DNA of 64,000 nucleotides from Ptiloglossa arizonensis (taxonomy: Eukaryota; Arthropoda; Insecta; Hymenoptera; Colletidae), in the NCBI RefSeq assembly GCF_051014685.1, contig NW_027478395.1, positions 1,426,001 through 1,490,000 of the forward strand, written 5' to 3'. Shown in pieces: positions 35,801-46,610 of this stretch. Position numbers and translations under genes: made by a program. Position 1 is the stretch's first letter. Every line of letters begins with the position of its first letter. The notes under the pieces were generated by a model, which worked only from the letters and a program-made list of their open reading frames with translations, was not told the origin of the DNA and did not search any database.

Positions 35801-36220
35801 TACCGTCGTAATCGGGCGAGTTTCTACATTCAGACGCAGCAGGAATTTTTGGGTGTGGTCAATCCGTTCTCGAGATATGGGAGTTTGAAGCTAAGAAATG
35901 GTTGAGAAGGCAACAAAATTTGCGCATTTCAGCTGCTCCAAACGCTTAACCAGAATGGCCTTGGGAAAAAATACAAATACCGTTGTTATCGTACGAGTTT
36001 CTACTTTCAGACGCAATAGGAATTTTTGGGTTTTGTCAATCCGTTCGCGAGATATGGGAGTTTGAAGCTAAGAAATGGTTGAGAAGACAACAAATTTTTC
36101 GCACTTCTGCTGCCCCAAACGCTTAACCAGAACGGCCTAGGGAAAAAAGACACATACCGTTGAAATCGGGCGAGTTTCTACATTCAGACGCAGCAGGAAT
36201 TTTTGGGTGTGGTCAATCCG
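32830..36220. repeat. 10-monomer duplication (1,770-bp step)
   Basis: Copy 1 (about 32,830-34,599) and copy 2 (about 34,600-36,220) share rare variants 1,770 bp apart: CCAAAAGCTTAACAATAATGG (HindIII-type AAGCTT inside AAAAGCTTAA at 32,931 and 34,701), CGGGCGATCTTCTAC, GGGAAATAATACAC, GAGATGTTGCAG, GTACCTTTTTAATCGGG, and TTCTTCGAACTTC. 1,770 is exactly 10 x 177. Copies differ by isolated substitutions (for example GAAGCTAGGAAATG against GAAGCTACGAAATG). Confidence 0.9.
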
Positions 36221-38755
36221 TTCGCGCGATATGGGAGTTTGAAGCTAAGAAATGCTTGAGAAGGCAACAAATTTTTCGCACTTCTGCTGCTCCAAACGCT
36301 TAACGAGAATGGCCTAGGGAAAAAATACACATACCGTTGTGTTCGGGCGAGTTTCTACATTCAGACGCAGCAGGAATTTTTGGGTTTGGTCAATACGGTC
36401 GCGAGATATGGGAGTTTGAAGCTAGGAAATGCTTGAGGAGGCAACAAATTTTTCGCACTTCTGCTACTCCAAACGCTTAACCAGAATGGCCTAGTGAAAA
36501 AATGCACGTAACTTTTTAATCGGGCGAGTTTCTTCTTTCAGATGTAGTAGGAATTTTTGGGTTTGGTCAATCCGTTCGCGAGATGTGGGAGTTTGAAGCT
36601 AAGAAATGGTTGAGAAGACAACAAATCTTTCGCAATTCTGCTGCTCCTAACGCTTAACCAGAATGGACTAGGGAAAAAATACACATACCGTTGTAATCGG
36701 GCGAGTTTCTTCGTTCAGACGCAGCAGGAATTTTTGGGTTTGGTCAATCCGTTCGCAAGATATGGGAGTTTGAAGCTAAGAAATGCTTGGGAAGGCAACA
36801 AATTTTTCGCACTTCTGTTGCTCCAAACGCTTAACCAGAATGGCCTAGTGAAAAAATACACATACCTTTGTAAACGGGCGAGTTTCTACTTTCATATGTA
36901 ATAGAAATTTTTGGGTTTGGTCAATCCGTTCGCGAGATATGGGAGTTGGAAGCTAAGAAATGGTTGAGAAGGCAACAAATTTTTCGCACTTCTGCTGCCC
37001 CAAACGCTTAACCAGAACGGCCTAGGGAAAAAAGACACATACCCTTGTAATCGGGCGAGTTTCTACATTCAGACGCAGCAGGAATTTTTGGGTGTGGTCA
37101 ATCCGTTCGCGAGATATGGGAGTTTGAAGCTAAGAAATGCTTGAGAAGGCAACAAAATTTGCGCATATCAGCTGCTCCAAGCGCTTAACCAGAATGGCTT
37201 TGGGAAAAAATACAAATACCGTTGATATCGTACGAGTTTCTACTTTCAGACGCAATAGGAATTTTTGGGTTTGGTCAATCCGTTCGCGAGATGCGGCAGA
37301 TTGAAGCTAAGAAATGGTTGAGAAGACAACAAATTTTTCGCACGTCTGCTGCTCCAAACGCTTAACCAGAGTGGCCTAGGGAAAAAAGACACATACCGTT
37401 GTAATCGGGCGAGTTTCTACATTCAGACGCAACAGGAATTTTTGGGTGTGGTCAATCCGTTCGCGAGATATGGGAGTTTGAAGCTAAGAAATGGTTGAGA
37501 AGGCAACAAATTTTGCGCACTTCAGCTGCTCCAAACGCTTAACCAGAATGGCCTTGGGAAAAAATACACATACCGTTGTTATCGTACGAGTTTCTACTTT
37601 CAGACGCAATAGGAATTTTTGGGTTTGGTCAATCCGTTCGCGAGATATGGGAGTTTGAAGCTAAGAAATGGTTGAGAAGACAACAAATTTTTCGCACTTC
37701 TGCTGCCCCAAACGCTTAACCGGAACGGCCTAGGGAAAAAAGACACATACCGTTGTAATCGGGCGAGTTTCTACATTCAGACGCAGCAGGAATTTTTGGG
37801 TGTGGTCAATCCGTTCGCGAGATATGGGAGTTTGAAGCTAAGAAATGCTTGAGAAGGCAACAAATTTTTCGCACTTCTGCTGCTCCAAACGCTTAACGAG
37901 AATGGCCTAGGGAAAAAATACACATACCGTTGTGTTCGGGCGAGTTTCTACATTCAGACGCAGCAGGAATTTTTGGGTTTGGTCAATACGGTCGCGAGAT
38001 ATGGGAGTTTGAAGCTAGGAAATGCTTGAGGAGGCAACAAATTTTTCGCACTTCTGCTACTCCAAACGCTTAACCAGATTGGCCTAGTGAAAAAATGCAC
38101 GTAACTTTTTAATCGGGCGAGTTTCTTCTTTCAGATGTAGTAGGAATTTTTGGGTTTGGTCAATCCGTTCGCGAGATGTGGGAGTTTGAAGCTAAGAAAT
38201 GGTTGAGAAGACAACAAATCTTTCGCAATTCTGCTGCTCCAAACGCTTAACCAGAATGGACTAGGGAAAAAATACACATACCGTTGTAATCGGGCGAGTT
38301 TCTTCGTTCAGACGCAGCAGGAATTTTTGGGTTTGGTCAATCCGTTCGCAAGATATGGGAGTTTGAAGCTAAGAAATGCTTGGGAAGGCAACAAATTTTT
38401 CGCACTTCTGTTGCTCCAAACGCTTAACCAGAATGGCCTAGTGAAAAAATACACATACCTTTGTAAACGGGCGAGTTTCTACTTTCATATGTAATAGAAA
38501 TTTTTGGGTTTGGTCAATCCGTTCGCGAGATATGGGAGTTGGAAGCTAAGAAATGGTTGAGAAGGCAACAAATTTTTCGCACTTCTGCTGCCCCAAACGC
38601 TTAACCAGAACGGCCTAGGGAAAAAAGACACATACCCTTGTAATCGGGCGAGTTTCTACATTCAGACGCAGCAGGAATTTTTGGGTGTGGTCAATCCGTT
38701 CGCGAGATATGGGAGTTTGAAGCTAAGAAATGCTTGAGAAGGCAACAAATTCTTC
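36020..38755. repeat. 9-monomer duplication (1,593-bp step), about 1.7 copies
   Basis: Copy 1 (about 36,020-37,160) and the partial copy 2 (about 37,613-38,755) share GTTGTGTTCGGGCGAG (36,341 and 37,934 from GTTCGGG), GTAACTTTTTAATCGGG, CGTTCGCAAGATATGG, CTTCTGTTGCTCC and CTTTCATATGTAATAG (near 36,891 and 38,484). The step is 9 x 177. It ends where copy 1 continues with AAAATTTGCGCATATCAGC and copy 2 with AATTCTTCGCAC. Confidence 0.88.
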
Positions 38756-41469
38756 GCACTTCTGCTGCTCCAAACGCTTAACCAGAATGGCCTACGGAAA
38801 AAATACACATACCGTTGCAATCGGGCGAGTTTCTACATTCAGACGCAATAGGAATTTCTGGGTTTGGTCAGTCCGTTCGCGAGATATGGGAGTTGGAAGC
38901 TAAGAAATGGTTGAGAAGGCAACAAAATTTGCGCATTTCAGCTGCTCCAAACGCTTAACCAGAATGGCCTTGGGAAAAAATACAAATACCGTTGTTATCG
39001 TACGAGTTTCTACTTTCAGACGCAATAGGAATTTTTGGGTTTGGTCAATCCGTTCGCGAGATATGGGAGTTTGAAGCTAAGAAATGGTTGAGTAGACAAC
39101 AAATTTTTCGCACTTCTGCTGCTCAAAACGCTTAACCAGAATGGCCTAGTGAAAAAATACACATACCTTTGTAAACGGGCGAGTTTCTACTTTCATATGT
39201 AATAGAAATTTTTGGGTTTGGTCAATCCGTTCGCGAGATATGGGAGTTGGAAGCTAAGAAATGGTTGAGAAGGCAACAAATTTTTCGCACTTCTGCTGCC
39301 CCAAACGCTTAACCAGAACGGCCTAGGGAAAAAAGACACATACAGTTGTAATCGGGCGAGTTTCTACATTCAGACGCAGCAGGAATTTTTGGGTGTGGTC
39401 AATCCGTTCGCGAGATATGGGAGTTGGAAGCTAAGAAATGGTTGAGAAGGCAACAAAATTTGCGCATTTCAGCTGCTCCAAACGCTTAACCAGAGTGGCC
39501 TAGGGAAAAAAGACACATACCGTTGTAATCGGGCGAGTTTCTACATTCAGACGCAGCAGGAATTTTTGGGTGTGGTCAATCCGTTCGCGAGATATGGGAG
39601 TTTGAAGCTAAGAAATGGTTGAGAAGGCAACAAATTTTGCGCATTTCAGCTGCTCCAAACGCTTAACCAGAATGGCCTTGGGAAAAAATACACATACCGT
39701 TGTTATCGTACGAGTTTCTACTTTCAGACGCAATAGGAATATTTGGGTTTGGTCAATCCGTTCGCGAGATATGGGAGTTTGAAGCTAAGAAATGGTTGAG
39801 AAGACAACAAATTTTTCGCACTTCTGCTGCCCCAAACGCTTAACCAGAACGGCCTAGGGAAAAAATTCACATACCGTTGTTATCGTACGAGTTTCTACTT
39901 TCAGACGCAATAGGATTTTTTGCGTTTGGTCAATCCGTTCGCGAGATGTGGGAGTTTGAAGCTAAGAAATGGTTGACAAGGCAACAAATTTGTCGCACTT
40001 CTGCTGCTCCAAACGCTTAACCAGAATGGCCTAGGGAAAAAATACACATACCGTTGTAATCGGGCAGGTTTCTACATTCAGACGCAGGAGGAATTTTTGG
40101 GTTTGGTCAATACGGTCGCGAGATATGGGAGTTTGAAGCTAGGAAATGCTTGAGAAGGCAACAAATTTTTCGCACTTCTGCTACTCCAAACGCTTAACCA
40201 GAAGGGCCTAGTGAAAAAATGCACGTACCTTTTTAATCGGGCGAGTTTCTTCTTTCAGGTGTAGTAGGAATTTTTGGGTTTGGTCAATCCGTTCGCGAGA
40301 TGTGGGAGTTTGAAGCTAAGAAATGGTTGAGAAGACAACAAATTTTTCGCACTTCTGCTGCTCCAAACGCTTAACCAGAATGGACTAGGGAAAAAATACA
40401 CATACCGTTGTAATCGGGCGAGTTTCTTCGTTCAGACGCAGCAGGAATTTTTTGGATGTGGTCAATACGTTCGCGAGATATGGGAGTTTGAAGCTAAGAA
40501 ATGGTTGAGAAGGCAACAAATTTTGCGCAATTCAGGTGCTCCAAACGCTTAACCAGAATGGCCTTGGGAAAAAATACACATACCGTTGTTATCGTACGAG
40601 TTTCTATTTTCAGACGCAATAGGAATTTTTGGGTTTGGTCAATCCGTTCGCGAGGTATGGGAGTTGGAAGCTAAGAAATGGTTGAGAAGGCAACAAATTT
40701 TTCGCACTTCTGCTGCCCCAAACGCTTAACCAGAACGGCCTAGGGAAAAAAGACACATACCGTTGTAATCGGGCGAGTTTCTGCATTCAGACGCAGCAGG
40801 AATTTTTGGGTGTGGTCAATCCGTTCGCGAGATATGGGAGTTTGAAGCTAAGAAATGCTTGAGAAGGCAACAAATTCTTCGCACTTTTGCTGCTCCAAAC
40901 GCTTAACCAGAATGGCCTAGGGAAAAAATACACATACCGTTGTAATCGGGCGAGTTTCTACATTCAGACGCAATAGGTATTTCTGGGTTTGGTCAGTCCG
41001 TTCGCGAGATATGGGAGTTGGAAGCTAAGAAATGGTTGAGAAGGCAACAAAATTTGCGTATTTCAGCTGCTCCAAACGCTTAACCAGAATGGCCTTGAGA
41101 AAAAATACAAATACCGTTGTTATCGTACGAGTTTCTTCTTTCAGACGCAATAGGAGTTTTTGGGTTTGGTCAATCCGTTCGCGAGATATGGGAGTTTGAA
41201 GCTAAGAAATGGTTGAGAAGACAACAAATTTTTCGCACTTCTGCTGCTCCAAACGCTTAACCAGAATGGCCTAGTGAAAAAATACACATACCTTTGTAAA
41301 CGGGCGAGCTTCTACTTTCATATGTAATAGAAATTTTTGGGTTTGGTCAATCCGTTCGCGAGATATGGGAGTTGGAAGCTAAGAAATGGTTGAGAAGGCA
41401 ACAAATTTTTCGCACTTCTGCTGCCCCAAACGCTTAACCAGAACGGCCTAGGGAAAAAAGACACATACC
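38540..41469. repeat. Partial duplication at a 2,125-bp offset (12 monomers)
   Basis: About 38,540-39,344 recurs at 40,665-41,469. Shared rare variants are AATTCTTCGCAC, ATTTCTGGGTTTGGTCAGTCC (38,854 and 40,979) and TTTGTAAACGGGCGAG with CATATGTAATAGAAATTT (39,171 and 41,296). The stretch in between (39,345-40,664) is mixed class A, B and C satellite with no clear long period. Confidence 0.8.
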
Positions 41470-41599
41470 TTCGTTATCGTACGAGTTTCTACTTTCAGAC
41501 GCAATAGGAATTTTTGGGTTTTGTCAATCCGTTCGCGAGATATGGGAGTTGGAAGCTAAGAAATGGTTGAGAAGGCAACAAAATTTGCGCATTTCAGCT

Positions 41600-42000
41600 G
41601 CTCCAAACGCTTAACCAGAATGGCCTTGGGAAAAAATACAAATACCGTTGTTATCGTACGAGTTTCTACTTTCAGACGCAATAGGAATTTTTGGGTTTGG
41701 TCAATCCGTTCGCGAGATGCGGCAGTTTGAATCTAAGAAATGGTAGAGAAGACAACAAATTTTTCGCATTTCTCCTGCTCCAAACGCTTAACCAGAATGG
41801 ACTAGGGAAAAAATACACATACCTTTGTAATCGGGCGAGTGTCTCCTTTCAGATGTAGTAGGAATTTTTGGGTTTGGTCAATCCGTTCGTGAGATGCGGC
41901 AGTTTGAAGCTAAGAAATGGTTAAGAAGACAACAAATTTTTCGCACTTCTGCTGCTCCAAACGCTTAACCAGAGTGGCCTAGGGAAAAAAGACACATACC
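41600..42000. repeat. Module shared with 25.66-26.06 kb and 31.34-31.74 kb
   Basis: GAGATGCGGCAGTTTGAATC with AAATGGTAGAGAAG, followed by CGGGCGAGTGTCTCCTTTCAG and a second GAGATGCGGCAG, occurs in the same order at 25,771, 31,452 and 41,719 (GCGGCAG position). The 31,452 to 41,719 distance is 10,267 bp, close to 58 monomers. The 41.7-kb copy has small differences (TTTCTCCTGCTCC, CCGTTCGTGAGATGCGG). It ties the 5,681-bp macro-repeat to the edge of the right-hand domain. Confidence 0.75.
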
Positions 42001-42025
42001 GTTGTAATCGGGCGAGTTTCTTCAT

Positions 42026-42460
42026 TCAGACGCAGCAGGAATTTTTGGGTTTGGTCAATCCGGTCGCGCGATATGGGAGTTTGAAGCTAGGAAATGCTTG
42101 AGAAGGCAACAAATTTTTCGCACTTCTGCTGCTCCGAACGCTTAACCAGAGTGGCCTAGGGAAAAATACACATATCGTTGTAATCGGGCGAGTTTCTACA
42201 TTCAGGCGCAACAGGAATTTTCGGGTTTGGTCAATCCGTTCGCGAGATGTGGGAGTTTGAAACTAAGAAATGGTTGAGAAGGCAACAAATTTTCGCACTT
42301 CTGCTGCTCCAAACGCTTAACCAGAATGGCCTAGGGAAAAAATACACATACCGTAGTAATCGGGCGAGTTTCTACATTCAGACGCAGCAGGAATTTTTGG
42401 GTTTGGTCAATCCGGTCGCGAGATATGGGAGCTTGAAGCTAGGAAATGCTTGAGATGGCA
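42026..42460. repeat. Block repeated at about 58,980-59,410 (16,955-bp offset)
   Basis: CACATATCGTTG, GCAGGAATTTTCGGG, GTTTGAAACTAAGAAATGG, the shortened AAATTTTCGCAC, CACATACCGTAGTAATCGGG and CCGGTCGCGAGATATGGGAGC occur in the same order in both places (for example 42,247 and 59,202). Intermediate HOR copies lack this exact combination. The relationship therefore skips over about 17 kb of related sequence. Confidence 0.8.
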
Positions 42461-43379
42461 ACAAATTTTTCGCACTTCTGCTGCTCCAAACGCTTAACCA
42501 GAATGGCCTAGTGAAAAAATACACATACCTTTGTAATCGGGCGAGTTTCTTCTCTCAGATGTAGTAGGAATTTTTGGGATTGGTTAACCAGTTCGCGAGA
42601 TGTGGGAGTTTGAAGCTAAGAAATGGTTGAGAAGACAACAAATTTTTCGCACTTCTGCTGCTCCAAACGCTTAACCAGAATGGCCTATTGAAAAAATACA
42701 CATACCGTTGTAATCGGGCGAGTTTCTACATTCAGGCGCAGCAGGAATTTTTGGCTTTGGTCAATCCGTTCGCGAGATGTGGGAGTTTGAAGCTAAGAAA
42801 TGGTTGAGAAGGCAACAAATTTTTCGCAATTCTGCTGCTCCAAACGCTTAACCAGAATGGCCTTGGGAAAGAATACACATACCGTTGTTATCGTACGAGT
42901 TTCTACTTTCGGACGCAATAGGAATTTTTGGGTTTGGTCAATCCGTTCGCGAGATATGGGAGTTTGAACTAGGAAATGCTTGAGAAGGCAACAAATTTTT
43001 CGCACTTCTGCTGCTCCAAACGCTTAACCAGAATGGCCTAGGAAAAAAATACACATACCGTTGTAATCGGGCGAGTTTCTTCATTCAGACGCAGCAGGAA
43101 TTTTTGGTTTTGGTCAATCCGTTCGCGAGATGTGGGAGTTTGAAGCTAAGAAATGGTTGAGAAGGCAACAAATTTTTCGCACTTCTGCTGCTCCAAACGC
43201 TTAACCAGAATGGCCTAGTGAAAAAATACACATACCTTTGTAATAGGGCGAGTTTCTTCTTTCAGATGTAGTAGGAATTTTTGGGTTTGGTCAATCCGTT
43301 CGCGAGATGTGGGAGTTTGAAGCTAAGAAACGGTTGAGAAGACAACAAATTTTTCGCACTTCTGCTGCTCCAAACGCTT

Positions 43380-46300
43380 AATCAGAGTGGCCTAGGGAAA
43401 AATACACATACCGTTGTAATCGGGCGAGTTTCTACATTCAGGCGCAGCAGGAATTTTTGGCTTTGGTCAATCCGTTCGCGAGATGTGGGAGTTTGAAGCT
43501 AAGAAATGGTTGAGAAGGCAACAAATTTTTCGCAATTCTGCTGCTCCAAACGCTTAACCAGAATGGCCTTGGGAAAGAATACACACACCGTTGTTATCGT
43601 ACGAGTTTCTACTTTCGGACGCAATAAGAACTTTGGGTTTGGTCAATCCGTTCGCGAGATATGGGAGTTTGAAGCTAGGAAATGCTTGAGAAGGCAACAA
43701 ATTTTTCGCACTTCTGCTGCTCCAAACGCTTAACCAGAATGGCCTAGGAAAAAAATACACATACCGTTGTAATCGGGCGAGTTTCTTCATTCAGACGCAG
43801 CAGGAATTTTTGGGTTTGGTCAATCCGTTCGCGAGATGTGGGAGTTTGAAGCTAAGAAATGGTTGAGAAGGCAACAAATTTTTCGCAATTCTGCTGCTCC
43901 AAACGCTTAACCAGAATGGCCTTGGAAAAAAATACACATACCGTTGTTATCGTACGAGTTTCTGCTTTCATATGTAATAGAAATTTTTGGGTTTGGTCAA
44001 TCCGTTCGCGAGATATGGGAGTTGGAAGCTAAGAAATGGTTGAGAAGGCAACAAATTTTTCGCACTTCTGCTGCCCCAAACGCTTAACAAGAGTGGCCTA
44101 GTGAAAAAATACACATACCTTTGTAATCGGTCGAGTTTCTACTTTCAGATATAGTAGGAATTTTTCGGTTTGGTCAATCCGTTCGCGAGATGCGGCAGTT
44201 TGAAGCTAAGAAATGGTTGAGAAGGCAACAAATTTTTCGCACTTCTGCTGCTCCAAACGCTTAACCAGAGTGGCCTAGGGAAAAATACACATACCGTTGT
44301 AATCGGGCGAGTTTCTACATTCAGGCGCAGCAGGAATTTTTGGGTTTGGTCAATCCGTTCGCGAGATATGGGAGTTTGAAGCTAGGAAATGCTTGAGAAG
44401 CCTACAAATTTTTCGCACTTCTGCTGCTCCAAACGCTTAACCAGAATGGCCTAGGGAAAAAAGACACATACCGTTGTAATCAGGCGAGTTTCTACATTCA
44501 GACGCAGCAGGAATTTTTGGGACTGGTCAATCCGTTCGCAAGATATGGGAGTTTGAAGCTAAGAAATGCTTGAGAAGGCACCAAATTTTTCGCACTTCTG
44601 CTGCTCCAAGCGCTTAACAAGAATGGCCTAGAGAAAAAATACTCATACCTTCGTAATCGGGCGAGTTTCTTCTTTCAGATATAGTAGGAATTTTTCGGTT
44701 TGGTCAATCCGTTCGCGAGATGCGGCAGTTTGAAGCTAAGAAATGGTAGAGAAGACAACAAATTTTTCGCATTTCTGCTGCTCCAAACGCTTAACCAGAA
44801 TGGACTAGGGAAAAAATACACATACCCTTGTAATCGGGCGAGTTTCTACTTTCAGATGTAGTAGGAATTTTTGGGTTTGGTCAATCCGTTCGCGAGATGC
44901 GACAGTTTGAAGCTAAGAAATGGTTGAGAAGACAACAAATTTTTCGCACTTCTGCTGCTCCAAACGCTTAACCAGAGTGGCCTAGGGAAAAATACACATA
45001 CCGTTGTAATCGGGCGAGTTTCTACATTCAGGCGCAGCAGGAATTTTTGGGTTTGGTCAATCCGTTCGCGAGATGTGGGAGTCTGAAGCTAAGAAATGGT
45101 TGAGAAGACAACGAATTTTTCGCCCTCCTGCTGCTCCAAACGCTTAACCAGAATGGCCTAGGGAAAAAATACACATACCGTTGTAATCGGGCGAGTTTCT
45201 ACATTCAGACGCAATAGGAATTTCTGGGTTTGGTCAATCCGTTCGCGAGATATGGGAGTTGGAAGCTAAGAAATGGTTGAGAAGGCAACAAATTTTTCGC
45301 ACTTCTGCTGCTCCAAACGCTTAACCAGAATGGCGTAGTGAAAAAATACACATACCTTTGTAATCGGGCGAGTTTCTTCTTTCAGATGTAGTAGGAATTT
45401 TTGGTTTGGTCAATCCGTTCGCGAGATGTGGGAGTTTGAAGCTAAGAAATGGTTGAGAAGGCAAGAAATTTTTCGCACTTCTGCTGCTCCAAACGCTTAA
45501 CCAGAATGGCCTAGGGAAAAAATACACATACCGTTGTAATCGGGCGAGTTTCTAGTTTCAGATGTAGTAGGAATGTTTGGGATTGGTTAACCAGTTCGCG
45601 AGATGTGGGAGTTTGAAGCTAAGAAATGGTTGAGAAGACAACAAATTTTTCGCAATTCTGCTGCTCCAAACGCTTAACCATAGTGCCCTAGGGAAAAATA
45701 CACATACCGTTGTAATCGGGCGAGTTTCTACATTCAGGCGCAGCAGGAATTTTTGGGTTTGGTCAATCCGTTCGCGAGATGTGGGAATTTGAAGCTAAGA
45801 AATGGTTGAGAAGGCAACAAATTTTTCGCAATTCTGCTGCTCCAAACGCTTAACCAGAATGGCCTAGTGAAAAAATACACATACCGTTGTAATCGGGCGA
45901 GTTTCTACATTCAGACGCAGCAGGAATTTTTGGGTGTGGTCAATCCGTTCGCGAGATATGGGAGTTTGAAGCTAAGAAATGCTTGAGAAGGCAACAAATT
46001 TTTCGCACTTCTGCTGCTGCAAGCGCTTAACAAGAATGGCCTAGTGAAAAAATACACATACCTTTGTATTCGGGCGAGTTTCTACTTTCAGATATAGTAG
46101 GAATTTTTCGGTTTGGTCAATCCGTTCGCGAGACGCGGCAGTTTGAAGCTAAGAAATGGTAGAGAAGACAACAAATTTTTCGCATTTCTGCTGCTCCAAA
46201 CGCTTAACCAGAATGGACTAGGGAAAAAATACACATACCTTTGTAATCGGGCGAGTTTCTACTTTCAGATGTAGTAGAAATTTTTGGGTTTGGCCAATCC

Positions 46301-46610
46301 GTTCGCGAGATGCGGCAGTTTGAAGCTAAGAAATGGTTGAGAAGACAACAAATTTGTCGCACTTCTGCTGCTCCAAACGCTTAACCAGAGTGGCCTAGGG
46401 AAAGATACACATATCGTTGTAATCGGGCGAGTTTCTACATTGAGGCGCAGCAGGAATTTTCGGGTTTGGTCAATCCGTTCGCGAGATGGGGAGTTTGAAG
46501 CTAAGAAATGGTTGAGAAGGCAACAAATTTTTCGCACTTCTGCTGCTCCAAACGCTTAACCAGAATGGCCTAGGGAAAAAATACACATACCGTTGTAATC
46601 GGGCGAGTTT
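43380..46610. repeat. First, incomplete copy of the right-hand HOR
   Basis: About 43,380-45,000 matches 47,090-48,710 at an offset of 3,709 bp (21 monomers). Shared markers are AATCGGTCGAG (44,131 and 47,840), CTTTCGGACGCAATAAGAA, TTGGGACTGGTC and TACTCATACCTTCG. Beyond about 45,000 it is a different assortment of monomers. The CTAGTTTCAG marker appears at 45,552 and 46,611, only six monomers apart. Confidence 0.8.

Noticed and set aside
46265..46537. 90-codon antisense open frames in the right-hand domain (also at 48,738, 51,917 and 54,919)
   Set aside because: They arise where 176-bp monomers shift frame and remove a stop. They track HOR copies and show no independent sign of coding.
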